This document shows positions 1 through 7,186 of a DNA stretch of 20,095 bases, piece after piece; the first letter of the stretch is position 1, and each line of letters begins with the position of its first letter. This DNA comes from an uncultured Clostridia bacterium (GTDB taxonomy: Bacteria; Bacillota; Clostridia; Christensenellales; Aristaeellaceae), in assembly GCA_934647165.1 (NCBI GenBank), contig CAKUFA010000042.1, forward strand, positions 1 to 20,095, in the 5' to 3' direction. The notes under the pieces are model-generated. The model searched no databases, had not been told where the DNA came from, and saw only the letters and a list, made by a program, of their open reading frames with translations. The position numbers and the translations under genes are program-made.

Positions 1-76
1 TAGCCGGTCGATACGAATCCAGTCAGAGGGGCATGATGCCCCTCCGACACCTTCTCATAGGGTTTGTCGACAGTCT
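1..76. other. Non-coding left edge with a 9-bp inverted repeat
   Basis: No gene is supported here. Positions 26-34 (GAGGGGCAT) and 36-44 (ATGCCCCTC) form an exact inverted repeat around one base. As RNA this would be a 7-bp stem with a 5-nt loop, but no T-run follows on either strand, so it is not a convincing terminator. It is probably the 3' flank of a gene to the left of the window. Confidence 0.4.
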
Positions 77-117
77 GAGGCCGCCTTTCCTGCCTGAAAG
101 AGCGGCCTCCTTTTTAT
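77..117 (+). terminator. Intrinsic terminator of an off-window plus-strand gene
   Basis: GAGGCCGC (77-84) pairs with GCGGCCTC (102-109). The stem extends inward through CTTTC (85-89) and GAAAG (96-100), with one unpaired A at 101 and a 6-nt loop. CTTTTTATTTT follows directly on the plus strand. The T-run is on the plus side only, so it most likely ends a gene left of the window that converges on the foldase gene ending at 123. Confidence 0.75.
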
Positions 118-122
118 TTTCT

Positions 123-1445
123 TTACTTCTGCAGTGGCTCAAAGCCATCCGCATAAACGATGGTGGAAGCTTCGATCCACTCGTTCATCATGTTCGAATA
201 CGCCTCGTTTTCCTTGGTGGACAGCAGCTCGGAGCGCAGGTCTTCCTTGATGGTATCCGTCAGCTCCACAGCGCCGGAGGGTACGTCGCGCAGGTAGTAC
301 ACAATGTGTACGCCGTTCTGTCCCACCACGGGCTCGGCCACATCGCCAACCTTCTCCACACTGAACGCAGCCTTGACAAAGGCAGGATCCCACATGATGC
401 TGTCCTGATGCACGCTGTAGCCCTCAGAAGCATAGGGCTCGTTTTCCATGCCCGGGTCATTGCCGTATTCCTTAATCAGATCGGCAAAGGGCACACCCTC
501 TTGCAGCTTCTGGTTAATTTCATCAATGGTGGGCTGCACGGAGGCAAGTATCGCGTTGTAGGCGGCGTCCACATCCTCCTGCGTCACAGGAGTTTCCTGC
601 GCGTCGGTGCTGGTGGCAAGGTCGGTCTCCGTCGCTTCTTCCTGCTCCTCCAGCTTGGCGGACAGCTCTTCATAATTCTGGAGCAGGTCATCATCCACAT
701 CCAGCAGAATGTGGGTAATGCCGCGGTATCCTTCCGGCACATAGTAAGAGGTGCGGCCGTAGTACTGGGTCATGTACTCGTAGGTGAACACATTGTCCTT
801 GTAGGAAGCTTCGTCCTCTTTCACCTTTTCATCAAAGGCAGCCTGCACTTCCTCATCGGTCACCGTCGCGCCTTCCACCATCTTTTCCTGCACGCGGTTG
901 TAGCGTTTTTCCATCTTGGCATTTTCCAGCATGGTTTCTTCCGTGTAGCCCATGCCTTCCAGCGCGGCCAGGGCACTGGTTCTGGCGGCCAGCTTTTCCT
1001 CGTCGGTGGCGTCATCCTTCAGGTTGCCGTAGTAGGTGATGTAGCTGTCCACCAGGCTGTTCCAGTTTTCAGTGGTGGTGGCCTTCAGGTCTGCCAGTTC
1101 TTCATCGGTGAATTGATCCAGACCCCATTCCACGGCCTTCTGCTCCATCAGCTGATACTGAATGGCGTATTCCACAGCCACCTGCTCAATGGCCTTCTGG
1201 AATTCCGCATCCGTGGTATCATAACCATACTGGCTGTAGGAGTAGGAAAGATTGTCGGCAATCGTATCCACAAATTCGCGCAGAATTTCTTCACCGTTCA
1301 CGGTAACCATCACATCCGTGGGCGAAGTGGTCTCCTCCGCGGCGTCGGTAGCCGTGGCTTCCTCAGCCACAGCGCCCAGCACGGGCAACGTGCACAGCGT
1401 CAGCGCCAGCAGCATTGCCAGCAGACGGGAAAGCTTCTTCATCAT
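123..1445 (-). CDS. Secreted PrsA/SurA-like foldase (parvulin-type peptidyl-prolyl isomerase)
   Basis: This 440-residue protein is probably an extracytoplasmic chaperone that helps exported proteins fold, with a PPIC (rotamase) domain. Residues 1-28 form a signal peptide: MMKK, a Leu/Ala-rich core, then AVA before EEA. Cys18 lies inside the hydrophobic core and lacks a proper lipobox, so the protein looks SPase I-processed rather than lipid-anchored, unlike classical PrsA. Residues 45-215 resemble the helical SurA/PrsA N-domain. The PPIC-like part starts near RGITHILLD (241-249) and resumes near 316-387, ending at GQNGVHIVYYL. It is split by an acidic, Thr/Glu-rich insert at about 255-300. 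AAAGGA lies 6 bases before the first of two adjacent ATG codons. The gene is divergent from the MATE gene and probably monocistronic. The family call is good; isomerase activity is uncertain because of the insert. Confidence 0.8.
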   Translation of the reverse strand: MMKKLSRLLAMLLALTLCTLPVLGAVAEEATATDAAEETTSPTDVMVTVNGEEILREFVDTIADNLSYSYSQYGYDTTDAEFQKAIEQVAVEYAIQYQLMEQKAVEWGLDQFTDEELADLKATTTENWNSLVDSYITYYGNLKDDATDEEKLAARTSALAALEGMGYTEETMLENAKMEKRYNRVQEKMVEGATVTDEEVQAAFDEKVKEDEASYKDNVFTYEYMTQYYGRTSYYVPEGYRGITHILLDVDDDLLQNYEELSAKLEEQEEATETDLATSTDAQETPVTQEDVDAAYNAILASVQPTIDEINQKLQEGVPFADLIKEYGNDPGMENEPYASEGYSVHQDSIMWDPAFVKAAFSVEKVGDVAEPVVGQNGVHIVYYLRDVPSGAVELTDTIKEDLRSELLSTKENEAYSNMMNEWIEASTIVYADGFEPLQK

Positions 1446-1488
1446 GAGACATCCTTTCTTTTCGCATAAGCATGCGTGGAATGCTCTT

Positions 1489-1517
1489 ATTATCGCACGT
1501 TTTCAGCCGGTGCGCAA
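1489..1517 (-). promoter_or_regulatory. Promoter of the foldase gene (sigma-A type)
   Basis: Read on the minus strand, TTGCGC (1512-1517) lies 17 bases upstream of GATAAT (1489-1494), about 43 bases before the foldase ATG. The -10 matches the consensus at 5 of 6 positions and the spacing is ideal. Confidence 0.55.
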
Positions 1518-1616
1518 CCGTTTCTCCGTCCCATGAGCAAATGTTACACTCTGTTCACAGTCTGTACATGTCTTCCCCCTTGATAAAATGCCCGGAACCC
1601 AACCAGATTTCCCCGC

Positions 1617-1645
1617 TTGCAACCTTAGGCCGGTTATGCTATAAC
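1617..1645 (+). promoter_or_regulatory. Promoter of the MATE gene (sigma-A type, extended -10)
   Basis: TTGCAA (1617-1622), a 17-base spacer, and TATAAC (1640-1645) preceded by TG at 1637-1638 make a good extended -10 promoter. It lies 47 bases before the ATG at 1693. Confidence 0.6.
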
Positions 1646-1692
1646 AAGTTGTCCTGCTGCAAAGCTGAAACTATGCAATTGAGGTGAAACAA

Positions 1693-3066
1693 ATGGCGCG
1701 TTCCGCCGTTCGCGATTTGACCCATGGCTCCCCGATGAAACTGGTGCTTTCCTTTGCCACGCCGCTCTTGTTCGGATTCATTTTCCAGCAGCTATATAAC
1801 ATTGTGGATACAGCCATCGTCGGGCAGTTCCTCGGCGCGGGCGCGCTGGCGGCGGTAGGCTCCACAGGGTCGATCAATTTCCTGATTCTCGGCTTCTGCA
1901 TGGGCATCACCTCCGGCTTTTCCATCCCCATTGCCCAGTCCTTTGGTGCGCGGGATGAAAGCGAAATGCGCTGCTATGTGGCCAACTCCGCCTATCTGGC
2001 CACAGGTTTCGGCGTTTTCTTCGCCTTGCTGACGGGTTTCCTGTGCCCTGCGATGCTCCGCTGGATGAATACCCCCGCGGATATTCTGGCCGATGCGGTA
2101 AGCTATATCCAGATTATCTTCTTCGGCATTCCCGCAACCATGCTTTACAATATGACAAGCGGCATCCTGCGCGCGCTTGGCGACAGCAAAACCCCTGTGT
2201 ATTTCCTGGTGCTCGCCTCGCTGGTGAACATCGTGCTTGACCTGCTGCTGATTGTGGTGGTGCCCATGGGTGTGGCCGGCGCCGCTATCGCCACGGTGGT
2301 CAGCCAGGTCGCTTCAGGTATTGGATGCCTGATTGTGATGAAAAAGCGCCTGCCCATCCTGCATTGCACACCAGCTGAAAGGCGCTTCCGCAGCCTGCAT
2401 GCCCGCAAGCTGACGGCCATCGGCATCCCCATGGGGCTGCAATACTCCATCACGGCGATCGGCTCAGTGGTGGTGCAGATTGCCGTGAACGGCCTGGGCA
2501 CGGTGGCTGTAGCCGCAGTATCCGCCGCCAGCAAGCTCAGCGGCCTGTTCACCTGCGTGTTTGACGCGCTGGCCACCACCATGGCCACCTATGCCGGGCA
2601 GAACATCGGCGCACGCCAGCTTCGCCGCATTGACGAAGGCCTCAAGGCGTCTTCCATCATCGGCATCATCTACTGCGTGCTGTCCTTCGCGATGATTTAT
2701 TTCTTTGGCCGCGGCATGCTGGGTCTGTTCGTCACCTCTTCGGACGCAAACGCAGCACAGGTGCTGGATCTGGCCTATGAGTATCTGGTCATCATCGGCG
2801 CATTCTTCGTGCCGCTGCTGTTTGTCAACATTGTGCGCCTGTCTATCCAGGGCATGGGTTTCACGCAAGTTGCCATGTGCGCGGGTCTTGCGGAGATGAT
2901 CGCCCGCACGCTGGTTGGCATGCTGCTGGTACCGGTGTTTGGCTACACGGCTGCCTGCTATGCCAGCCCCGTCGCCTGGCTGTTTGCGGATGCTTTCCTG
3001 TTTCCATGCTACTTCGCCATTATGAAAAAGTTGCGGGCACGGCTGGAAAAAAAGGAGACCCTCTGA
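1693..3066 (+). CDS. MATE-family multidrug/cation antiporter
   Basis: This 457-residue inner-membrane transporter of the MATE (NorM/DinF/MepA) family would export drugs or metabolites in exchange for H+ or Na+. It shows the twelve hydrophobic segments and typical length of the family, in two homologous halves. The first begins with a short amphipathic N-terminus, then LVLSFATPLLFGFIFQQLYN and IVDTAIVGQFLGAGALAAVG, the usual TM1-TM2 signature. The second half repeats this pattern with GIPMGLQYSITAIGSVVVQI. I choose ATG 1693 over an upstream in-frame GTG at 1684, because that GTG is part of the ribosome binding site GAGGTG, 6-7 bases before the ATG. The gene is monocistronic, with its own promoter and a terminator at 3200-3242. 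The substrate cannot be predicted. Confidence 0.9.
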   Translation: MARSAVRDLTHGSPMKLVLSFATPLLFGFIFQQLYNIVDTAIVGQFLGAGALAAVGSTGSINFLILGFCMGITSGFSIPIAQSFGARDESEMRCYVANSAYLATGFGVFFALLTGFLCPAMLRWMNTPADILADAVSYIQIIFFGIPATMLYNMTSGILRALGDSKTPVYFLVLASLVNIVLDLLLIVVVPMGVAGAAIATVVSQVASGIGCLIVMKKRLPILHCTPAERRFRSLHARKLTAIGIPMGLQYSITAIGSVVVQIAVNGLGTVAVAAVSAASKLSGLFTCVFDALATTMATYAGQNIGARQLRRIDEGLKASSIIGIIYCVLSFAMIYFFGRGMLGLFVTSSDANAAQVLDLAYEYLVIIGAFFVPLLFVNIVRLSIQGMGFTQVAMCAGLAEMIARTLVGMLLVPVFGYTAACYASPVAWLFADAFLFPCYFAIMKKLRARLEKKETL

Positions 3067-3199
3067 TCCGCTTTTCCCCGCCAGGCGCTTATGCCTGCGA
3101 AATGCGACCCGCATGGGGCGCAGCTGCCCACAAGATAAAGGTGCATAGTCTTTTGCCCCTTTCCGCCTCCCTCACACTTTCCTTTTCCCAGGCACAAAG

Positions 3200-3242
3200 C
3201 CCGCAGCATGTACTGTCATTCAGCACACGCTGCGGGTTTTTT
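3200..3242 (+). terminator. Intrinsic terminator downstream of the MATE gene
   Basis: CCCGCAGC (3200-3207) pairs with GCTGCGGG (3229-3236), followed directly by TTTTTT (3237-3242). It lies 133 bases after the MATE stop codon. I see nothing coding between 3067 and 3199. Confidence 0.8.
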
Positions 3243-3284
3243 CCTTTTGCCACACCGCACAAACGCGCCGATGCAGCAGAATCC

Positions 3285-3545
3285 TTATTCCGGGATGTAG
3301 GTGGTCTGCGTCTTCATGCCGGCTGGAGACTGGTGGGCGCGCCGTAGTTTGCGCAGTAGCCGTCCAGGGTGGAAAACATGCCGGTGGAGTTAATGCTCCG
3401 TCGCCGCAGCCGCCCGCGTTTCCGTGCCAATGCAGGCCGCCTTGCAGGCCACCAGCTTGTCCAGGAAGCTCTCGCTCAGGCACAGGGTGTAGGCATACTT
3501 GCTTTCCCCCTCCTGCTGCTGGGTGAAGCGCACGGCGTTGGCCAT
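3285..3545 (-). pseudogene. Decayed fragment of an unrecognised gene, two frame breaks
   Basis: Three short stretches of protein-like sequence follow one another on the minus strand in different frames. The first runs from ATG 3545 to a stop at 3390 (51 residues, beginning MANAVRFTQQQEGESKYAYT). The second lies just below it in another frame (NSTGMFSTLDGYCANYGAPT...). The third is MKTQTTYIPE, ending in TAA at 3285. With two frame corrections they join into one segment of about 85 residues ending IPE. There is no Shine-Dalgarno sequence before the ATG and no promoter is evident. I do not recognise the family. The likeliest reading is the remnant of a larger gene; chance codon-like composition is the alternative. 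Confidence 0.45.
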
Positions 3546-3635
3546 CGTAAAGGATAGAATTTTGTTTATCTTTTATCAAAAGGGTTTGGGCGGAAGGTTT
3601 ACCCCATTCTTCTCCACTATTTCCTCCTGTTTTCC

Positions 3636-3664
3636 TTGCCAGTTGTGCAAAATGGTGCTACACT
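3636..3664 (+). promoter_or_regulatory. Promoter of the GPH symporter operon (sigma-A type)
   Basis: TTGCCA (3636-3641), a 17-base spacer, and TACACT (3659-3664) with an upstream TG (extended -10). The predicted start is about 25 bases before the ATG at 3697. The ribosome binding site AAGGGG (3681-3686) lies 10 bases before the ATG, slightly long. Confidence 0.6.
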
Positions 3665-3696
3665 GGACATAACGACCAGAAAGGGGCTGCTCGTAT

Positions 3697-5175
3697 ATGG
3701 AGGAAGCAAAGCGCACCCGGAAAAACCTGTTGATGTTCCCGCTTGGCACCATCGGCCGGGACATGATTTACACCCTGTTCAATAACTTCATTCTCACCTA
3801 CATCCTTTTCACCCGCAGTCTCACAACCGCACAGTTATCGGCCGTCACAGCCATCATGGTGGCGGCGCGCGTGTTCGATGCACTCAATGACCCCATCATG
3901 GGCAACATTATCGAGCGCACCCGCAGCCGCTTCGGCAAATTCAAGCCATGGCTGGCCATCGGTGTGGTGCTCACCAGCGTTGTGGTGTATGCAGCGTTTA
4001 ACACCACCCTGCAGGGCTGGGGCTTTGTCGCCTTTTTTGCCGCGGCCTATTTGCTTTATTCCATCGCCTACACTATGCACGACATTTCCTATTGGGGCAT
4101 GATTGCCGCCCTGGGCTCGGAGGAAGATCTCCGCAACCGCTTCACCTCCCGGGCAACGCTGTGCGCAGGCATCGGCTCCACATTGGCCAGCGTGCTCATT
4201 CCGCTGTTCACGGCGGGTTCGCTGGCGCTGGGCGGCAATGCCGGCACGGCTTACGGCACAGTTGCGCTCATCATCGGCATCCTATCGCCGCTGTTTCTGT
4301 GCTTCACCATTTTGGGTGTGCGGGAAAAGCGCGAGGAGCTGCCCAAAGACGCTCCCCGTGTCAGCCTGTGCCAGTTGGCGCGCACCATCACCGGCAACGA
4401 CCAGCTGATGTGGATTGCATTGGTTTTCCTCATTCAGCAGGTTGGCAACAACCTTATTGTGGGCGGTCTGGGTTCCACCTATATCTATCTGGAATTTGGC
4501 TACAGCGGCGGGCTGTATTCCCTGTTCACCATGGTAGGCATGGCGGCCACCGCTTTCCTGATGGTGTTCTATCCCGCCATTTCCCGGCATGTGCACCGCA
4601 AAAAGCTGATGGACGTGATGATGTCCGTTTCCACCGTCGGCTATGCGCTGATGCTTCTTTCCGGCCTGCTGCTTCCCAGCACCATGGTCAAGTTCTACCT
4701 GGTCACAGCCGGATTCATGGTGTCCAATTTCGGGCAATACTGCTTCTACCTCATCATGATGATTTCCATCATTAACACCGTGGAGTATAACGAGTATCGC
4801 TTCGGCCGCCGGGACGAGGCCATCATCGCCTCTCTCCGCCCGTTCCTGACCAAGCTTGCCAGCGCTGTCACTGCGGCGCTCACCTCCATCAGCTATCTCA
4901 TTTTCGGCGTAACCACCTACACCAACCGCATCTCCGCCCTGGAGCAGCAAAGCGCGCAGGGGCTTTTGCAGGATGCCGACAAGCTTTCCCAGATCGATGC
5001 TGTTCTTTCCCAGGTCAACACCACGCAGACCCACGGCCTGCTGCTCTTCATGACGCTGCTTCCCTTTGCCCTCATGCTCACCTCACACCTTCTATATAAA
5101 AAGCACTATCATCTGGATGAGAAGGAATATCAGCGCATTTGCGACGAGCTGACCAGGCGTGGGGCTGCACAATGA
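3697..5175 (+). CDS. GPH-family (MelB-like) sugar:cation symporter
   Basis: This 492-residue protein of the glycoside-pentoside-hexuronide:cation symporter family (major facilitator superfamily) would import a glycoside or sugar acid with Na+ or H+. The family hallmark is at residues 60-85: FDALNDPIMG followed by RTRSRFGKFKPW. Asp61 and Asp65 match the spacing of the cation-binding Asp55 and Asp59 of E. coli MelB. About twelve hydrophobic segments are visible, and a second-half hallmark appears at NTVEYNEYRFGRRDEA. The length is typical. The stop codon overlaps the start of the next gene (ATGA), so the two are translationally coupled. The substrate is unknown; no glycosidase is adjacent. Confidence 0.9.
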   Translation: MEEAKRTRKNLLMFPLGTIGRDMIYTLFNNFILTYILFTRSLTTAQLSAVTAIMVAARVFDALNDPIMGNIIERTRSRFGKFKPWLAIGVVLTSVVVYAAFNTTLQGWGFVAFFAAAYLLYSIAYTMHDISYWGMIAALGSEEDLRNRFTSRATLCAGIGSTLASVLIPLFTAGSLALGGNAGTAYGTVALIIGILSPLFLCFTILGVREKREELPKDAPRVSLCQLARTITGNDQLMWIALVFLIQQVGNNLIVGGLGSTYIYLEFGYSGGLYSLFTMVGMAATAFLMVFYPAISRHVHRKKLMDVMMSVSTVGYALMLLSGLLLPSTMVKFYLVTAGFMVSNFGQYCFYLIMMISIINTVEYNEYRFGRRDEAIIASLRPFLTKLASAVTAALTSISYLIFGVTTYTNRISALEQQSAQGLLQDADKLSQIDAVLSQVNTTQTHGLLLFMTLLPFALMLTSHLLYKKHYHLDEKEYQRICDELTRRGAAQ

Positions 5176-6437
5176 AAACACATTTCCGTTTTCCCCGCCT
5201 GCCGGACGCTTACACGCCTGCACGGCTTTTCGTTCAAGGCGCCGTTCTCATTGTCTCCGGCATTCTCATTCGCCTGCACCCTTCCCGCTTTTTGTCCCTG
5301 GCGCTGCTTTCTTGCCAGCTTGGGTTAGGGCTTGGCGCCGCAGCGGCTCTGCTGGACAGCTTCGCCCACCCTGTGGAGCGCAGGAGCTTTTTGCTCAAGG
5401 CGTTGGCACTCCTTTGCGGCTGCGCCGCCACGCTGCTGTTTCCCAAGGCGCTGGGCACATCGCTGGCTCTGCTTTTCGGCGTATGGATTGCCGTCAACGC
5501 GCTGTTCAAATTCGTCTATGCCATCCAACTGCGCCATGACCGGCAGCGCGGCGTGTTCGGCAACGTGCTTGGCGGGCTCATCCACACCCTGTTTGCCGTC
5601 ATGCTTCTTACATCGCCCTTGCAGGCGCTGCTTCCTCTTTCCGAGTGGATGGGGCTTTACCTCATCGTCTACGGTTCCTACTCCGTGGTTGACGGCTTCC
5701 GTGAGCTGCTTGGCACGGATATCAACGGCAAGCGCGTTCGGCAGCGCATTCGTCTTTCCCCGCCGGTGCTGCTGTCCAGCCTGATCCCCATGGGGCTTCT
5801 CCGCGCGCTGGACGACCCCGACGACGCTGCGGAAACCGCCCGCTGGACGCGCCGCGAAACAAACGATCAAACTGCTACGCGGGATTTGGAGATTTTTCTG
5901 CACCTGTCCAAAAATACCGCCATGGGCTTTGGCCATGTGGACATTGCCCTTGGCAACCGCGTTTACGCCTATGGCTGTTATGATGAGAGCAGCAACCGCC
6001 TTTTCGGTCTTTTGTCCGACGGCGTGCTCATGGAGGTGGACCGCGACCGCTACCTTCCCTTTTGCTTGGGCTATGAGAAGAAAAAGCTCATCAGCTACGG
6101 CGTCACGCTGACCGATGCGCAAATCTCCAGGCTTCAGCAGACGGTGGCGGATTTTCTTCAGGGCAGCGTTCGCTGGACGCCGCAGCCGGGTTCCGTGTCT
6201 TACGCCTTTTCTCGGCAAACGGACGCCGCCTTCTACAAACTGCAAAACGGCCCCTTCAAAACCTACAACGCCCTCAAAACCAACTGTGTGGCGCTGGCAA
6301 GCCTCCTTTGCGGCGCATCCGGCGTTGATTTGATGAACCTGCAGGGCATCGTGACGCCCGGTTCCTACTATGTATTCCTGGATCGCCAATTTCGCCGCCC
6401 GAATTCGATTGTCATTTCACGGACGGTCTATCGCTGA
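5172..6437 (+). CDS. Membrane protein: HdeD/DUF308-like domain fused to a permuted papain-like domain
   Basis: This 421-residue protein has two parts. Residues about 18-178 contain roughly six hydrophobic segments with the short loops and Gly-rich pattern of HdeD/DUF308 proteins (for example GLYLIVYGSYSVVDGFREL). Residues 240-405 are soluble: MGFGHVDIAL places His255 at the start, and KTNCVALASLLC places Cys372 near the end, followed by the Gly/Tyr-rich GSYYVFLDRQF. A His early and an Asn-Cys late is the order seen in circularly permuted NlpC/P60 and LRAT-like papain-fold enzymes. A cysteine amidase, peptidase or acyltransferase is therefore inferred, not shown. The start ATG overlaps the symporter stop by 4 bases; an in-frame ATG at 5139 lies inside the symporter gene and is rejected. 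The Shine-Dalgarno sequence is weak, consistent with coupling. Confidence 0.75.
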   Translation: MKTHFRFPRLPDAYTPARLFVQGAVLIVSGILIRLHPSRFLSLALLSCQLGLGLGAAAALLDSFAHPVERRSFLLKALALLCGCAATLLFPKALGTSLALLFGVWIAVNALFKFVYAIQLRHDRQRGVFGNVLGGLIHTLFAVMLLTSPLQALLPLSEWMGLYLIVYGSYSVVDGFRELLGTDINGKRVRQRIRLSPPVLLSSLIPMGLLRALDDPDDAAETARWTRRETNDQTATRDLEIFLHLSKNTAMGFGHVDIALGNRVYAYGCYDESSNRLFGLLSDGVLMEVDRDRYLPFCLGYEKKKLISYGVTLTDAQISRLQQTVADFLQGSVRWTPQPGSVSYAFSRQTDAAFYKLQNGPFKTYNALKTNCVALASLLCGASGVDLMNLQGIVTPGSYYVFLDRQFRRPNSIVISRTVYR

Positions 6438-6464
6438 ATGCCATCGCCGTTTTTTTTGCACATG

Positions 6465-6512
6465 AAAGCGCCATTGCAGGGATGTTCTTTTCTCTCCGCA
6501 ATGGCGCTTTTT
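6465..6512 (+). terminator. Strong intrinsic terminator between convergent genes
   Basis: AAAGCGCCATTGC (6465-6477) and GCAATGGCGCTTT (6498-6510) form a perfect 13-bp stem with a 20-nt loop, followed by T residues and a second T-rich stretch (6518-6530). It ends the symporter operon and may also stop the converging tdk transcript, though the T-run on the minus side is only three bases. Confidence 0.85.
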
Positions 6513-6520
6513 CCCGCTTT

Positions 6521-7078
6521 TTATTTTTTTCCCAGTTCGCCTGTCCGCCAGTGTTTCCTGCACAGGGAGGTATACTGGCTGTTTCCGCCTAGCAGAATCT
6601 GATCACCCTGCTTGATGACCTTGCCATCCACCACCCGCGCGTTGCAAATCGCCTTTTTCCCGCACCAGCAAATGGTCTTGACTTCCTCAATGGTGTCCGC
6701 CCAGGCCATCAGCCACTGGCTTCCTTCAAAGAAATTGCCCTGAAAATCCGTGCGCAGGCCATAGGCAATCACGGGAATATTCTGCTCATCCACAATGCGC
6801 ACAAGCTCCTCCACCTGCGCCTTGGTCAGGAATTGCGCCTCATCCACAATCACGCAGGCATACGCAGCCAGGTCAATGTTCTCAAGCTCCTCCATGAACA
6901 CGCACTCAGCGGACAGCCCGCAGCGGGACAGCACCGTGCGCTCACCATCGCGATTATCCAGCATGGGTTTCACCATCAGCACCTGCTGACCGCGTTCCAT
7001 GTAGTTATAGCGCACCATGATGGCATTGGCAGTTTTGCTGGAGCCCATCGCCCCATAGCGAAAATAAAGCTTGGCCAC
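6521..7078 (-). CDS. tdk: Thymidine kinase (type II)
   Basis: The enzyme phosphorylates thymidine to dTMP with ATP in the pyrimidine salvage pathway. The 185 residues match the small type II family. The P-loop is GAMGSSKT (9-16), a variant of the usual G-x-M-x-S-G-K-[ST]. VIVDEAQFL (77-84) carries the catalytic Glu80. The lasso region and zinc site are visible as C137-W-C139 and CRKH (Cys173, His176). GTG 7078 is chosen as start because GGGAGGG lies 7 bases upstream and the P-loop then sits at the usual distance from the N-terminus. The in-frame ATG at 7156 would add 26 non-conserved residues. The gene lies downstream of fprA on the same strand but has its own -10 element. Confidence 0.93.
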   Translation of the reverse strand: MAKLYFRYGAMGSSKTANAIMVRYNYMERGQQVLMVKPMLDNRDGERTVLSRCGLSAECVFMEELENIDLAAYACVIVDEAQFLTKAQVEELVRIVDEQNIPVIAYGLRTDFQGNFFEGSQWLMAWADTIEEVKTICWCGKKAICNARVVDGKVIKQGDQILLGGNSQYTSLCRKHWRTGELGKK

Positions 7079-7111
7079 GGAAAAGCCCTCCCTATTGCAT
7101 ACAATAGATTC

Positions 7112-7117
7112 ATTGTA
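7112..7117 (-). promoter_or_regulatory. Candidate extended -10 element of tdk
   Basis: TGTGCTACAAT on the minus strand gives TACAAT with an upstream TG. No good -35 hexamer is present at 16-18 bases, so this relies on the extended -10. The start would lie about 27 bases before the GTG. Confidence 0.45.
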
Positions 7118-7186
7118 GCACAAAAAGGAAGGAAAGGGAAGGGCTTCAGCATGCATGCATTATCCGGCTGCAAAAATTGCTGCTCC

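Noticed and set aside
1..25. Possible 3' end of a tRNA (GGTCGATACGAATCC resembles a T-arm)
   Set aside because: The stem does not pair correctly and no acceptor stem or CCA follows.
62..77. TTTGTCGAC as a second 0A box
   Set aside because: The last base of the TGTCGAA core does not match and there is no promoter beside it.
33..1469. Long plus-strand open frame of 478 codons opposite the foldase gene
   Set aside because: It is the antisense of a gene with a signal peptide, a ribosome binding site and a promoter. The frame itself has no ribosome binding site, and its His/Leu/Val-rich composition is typical of shadow frames.
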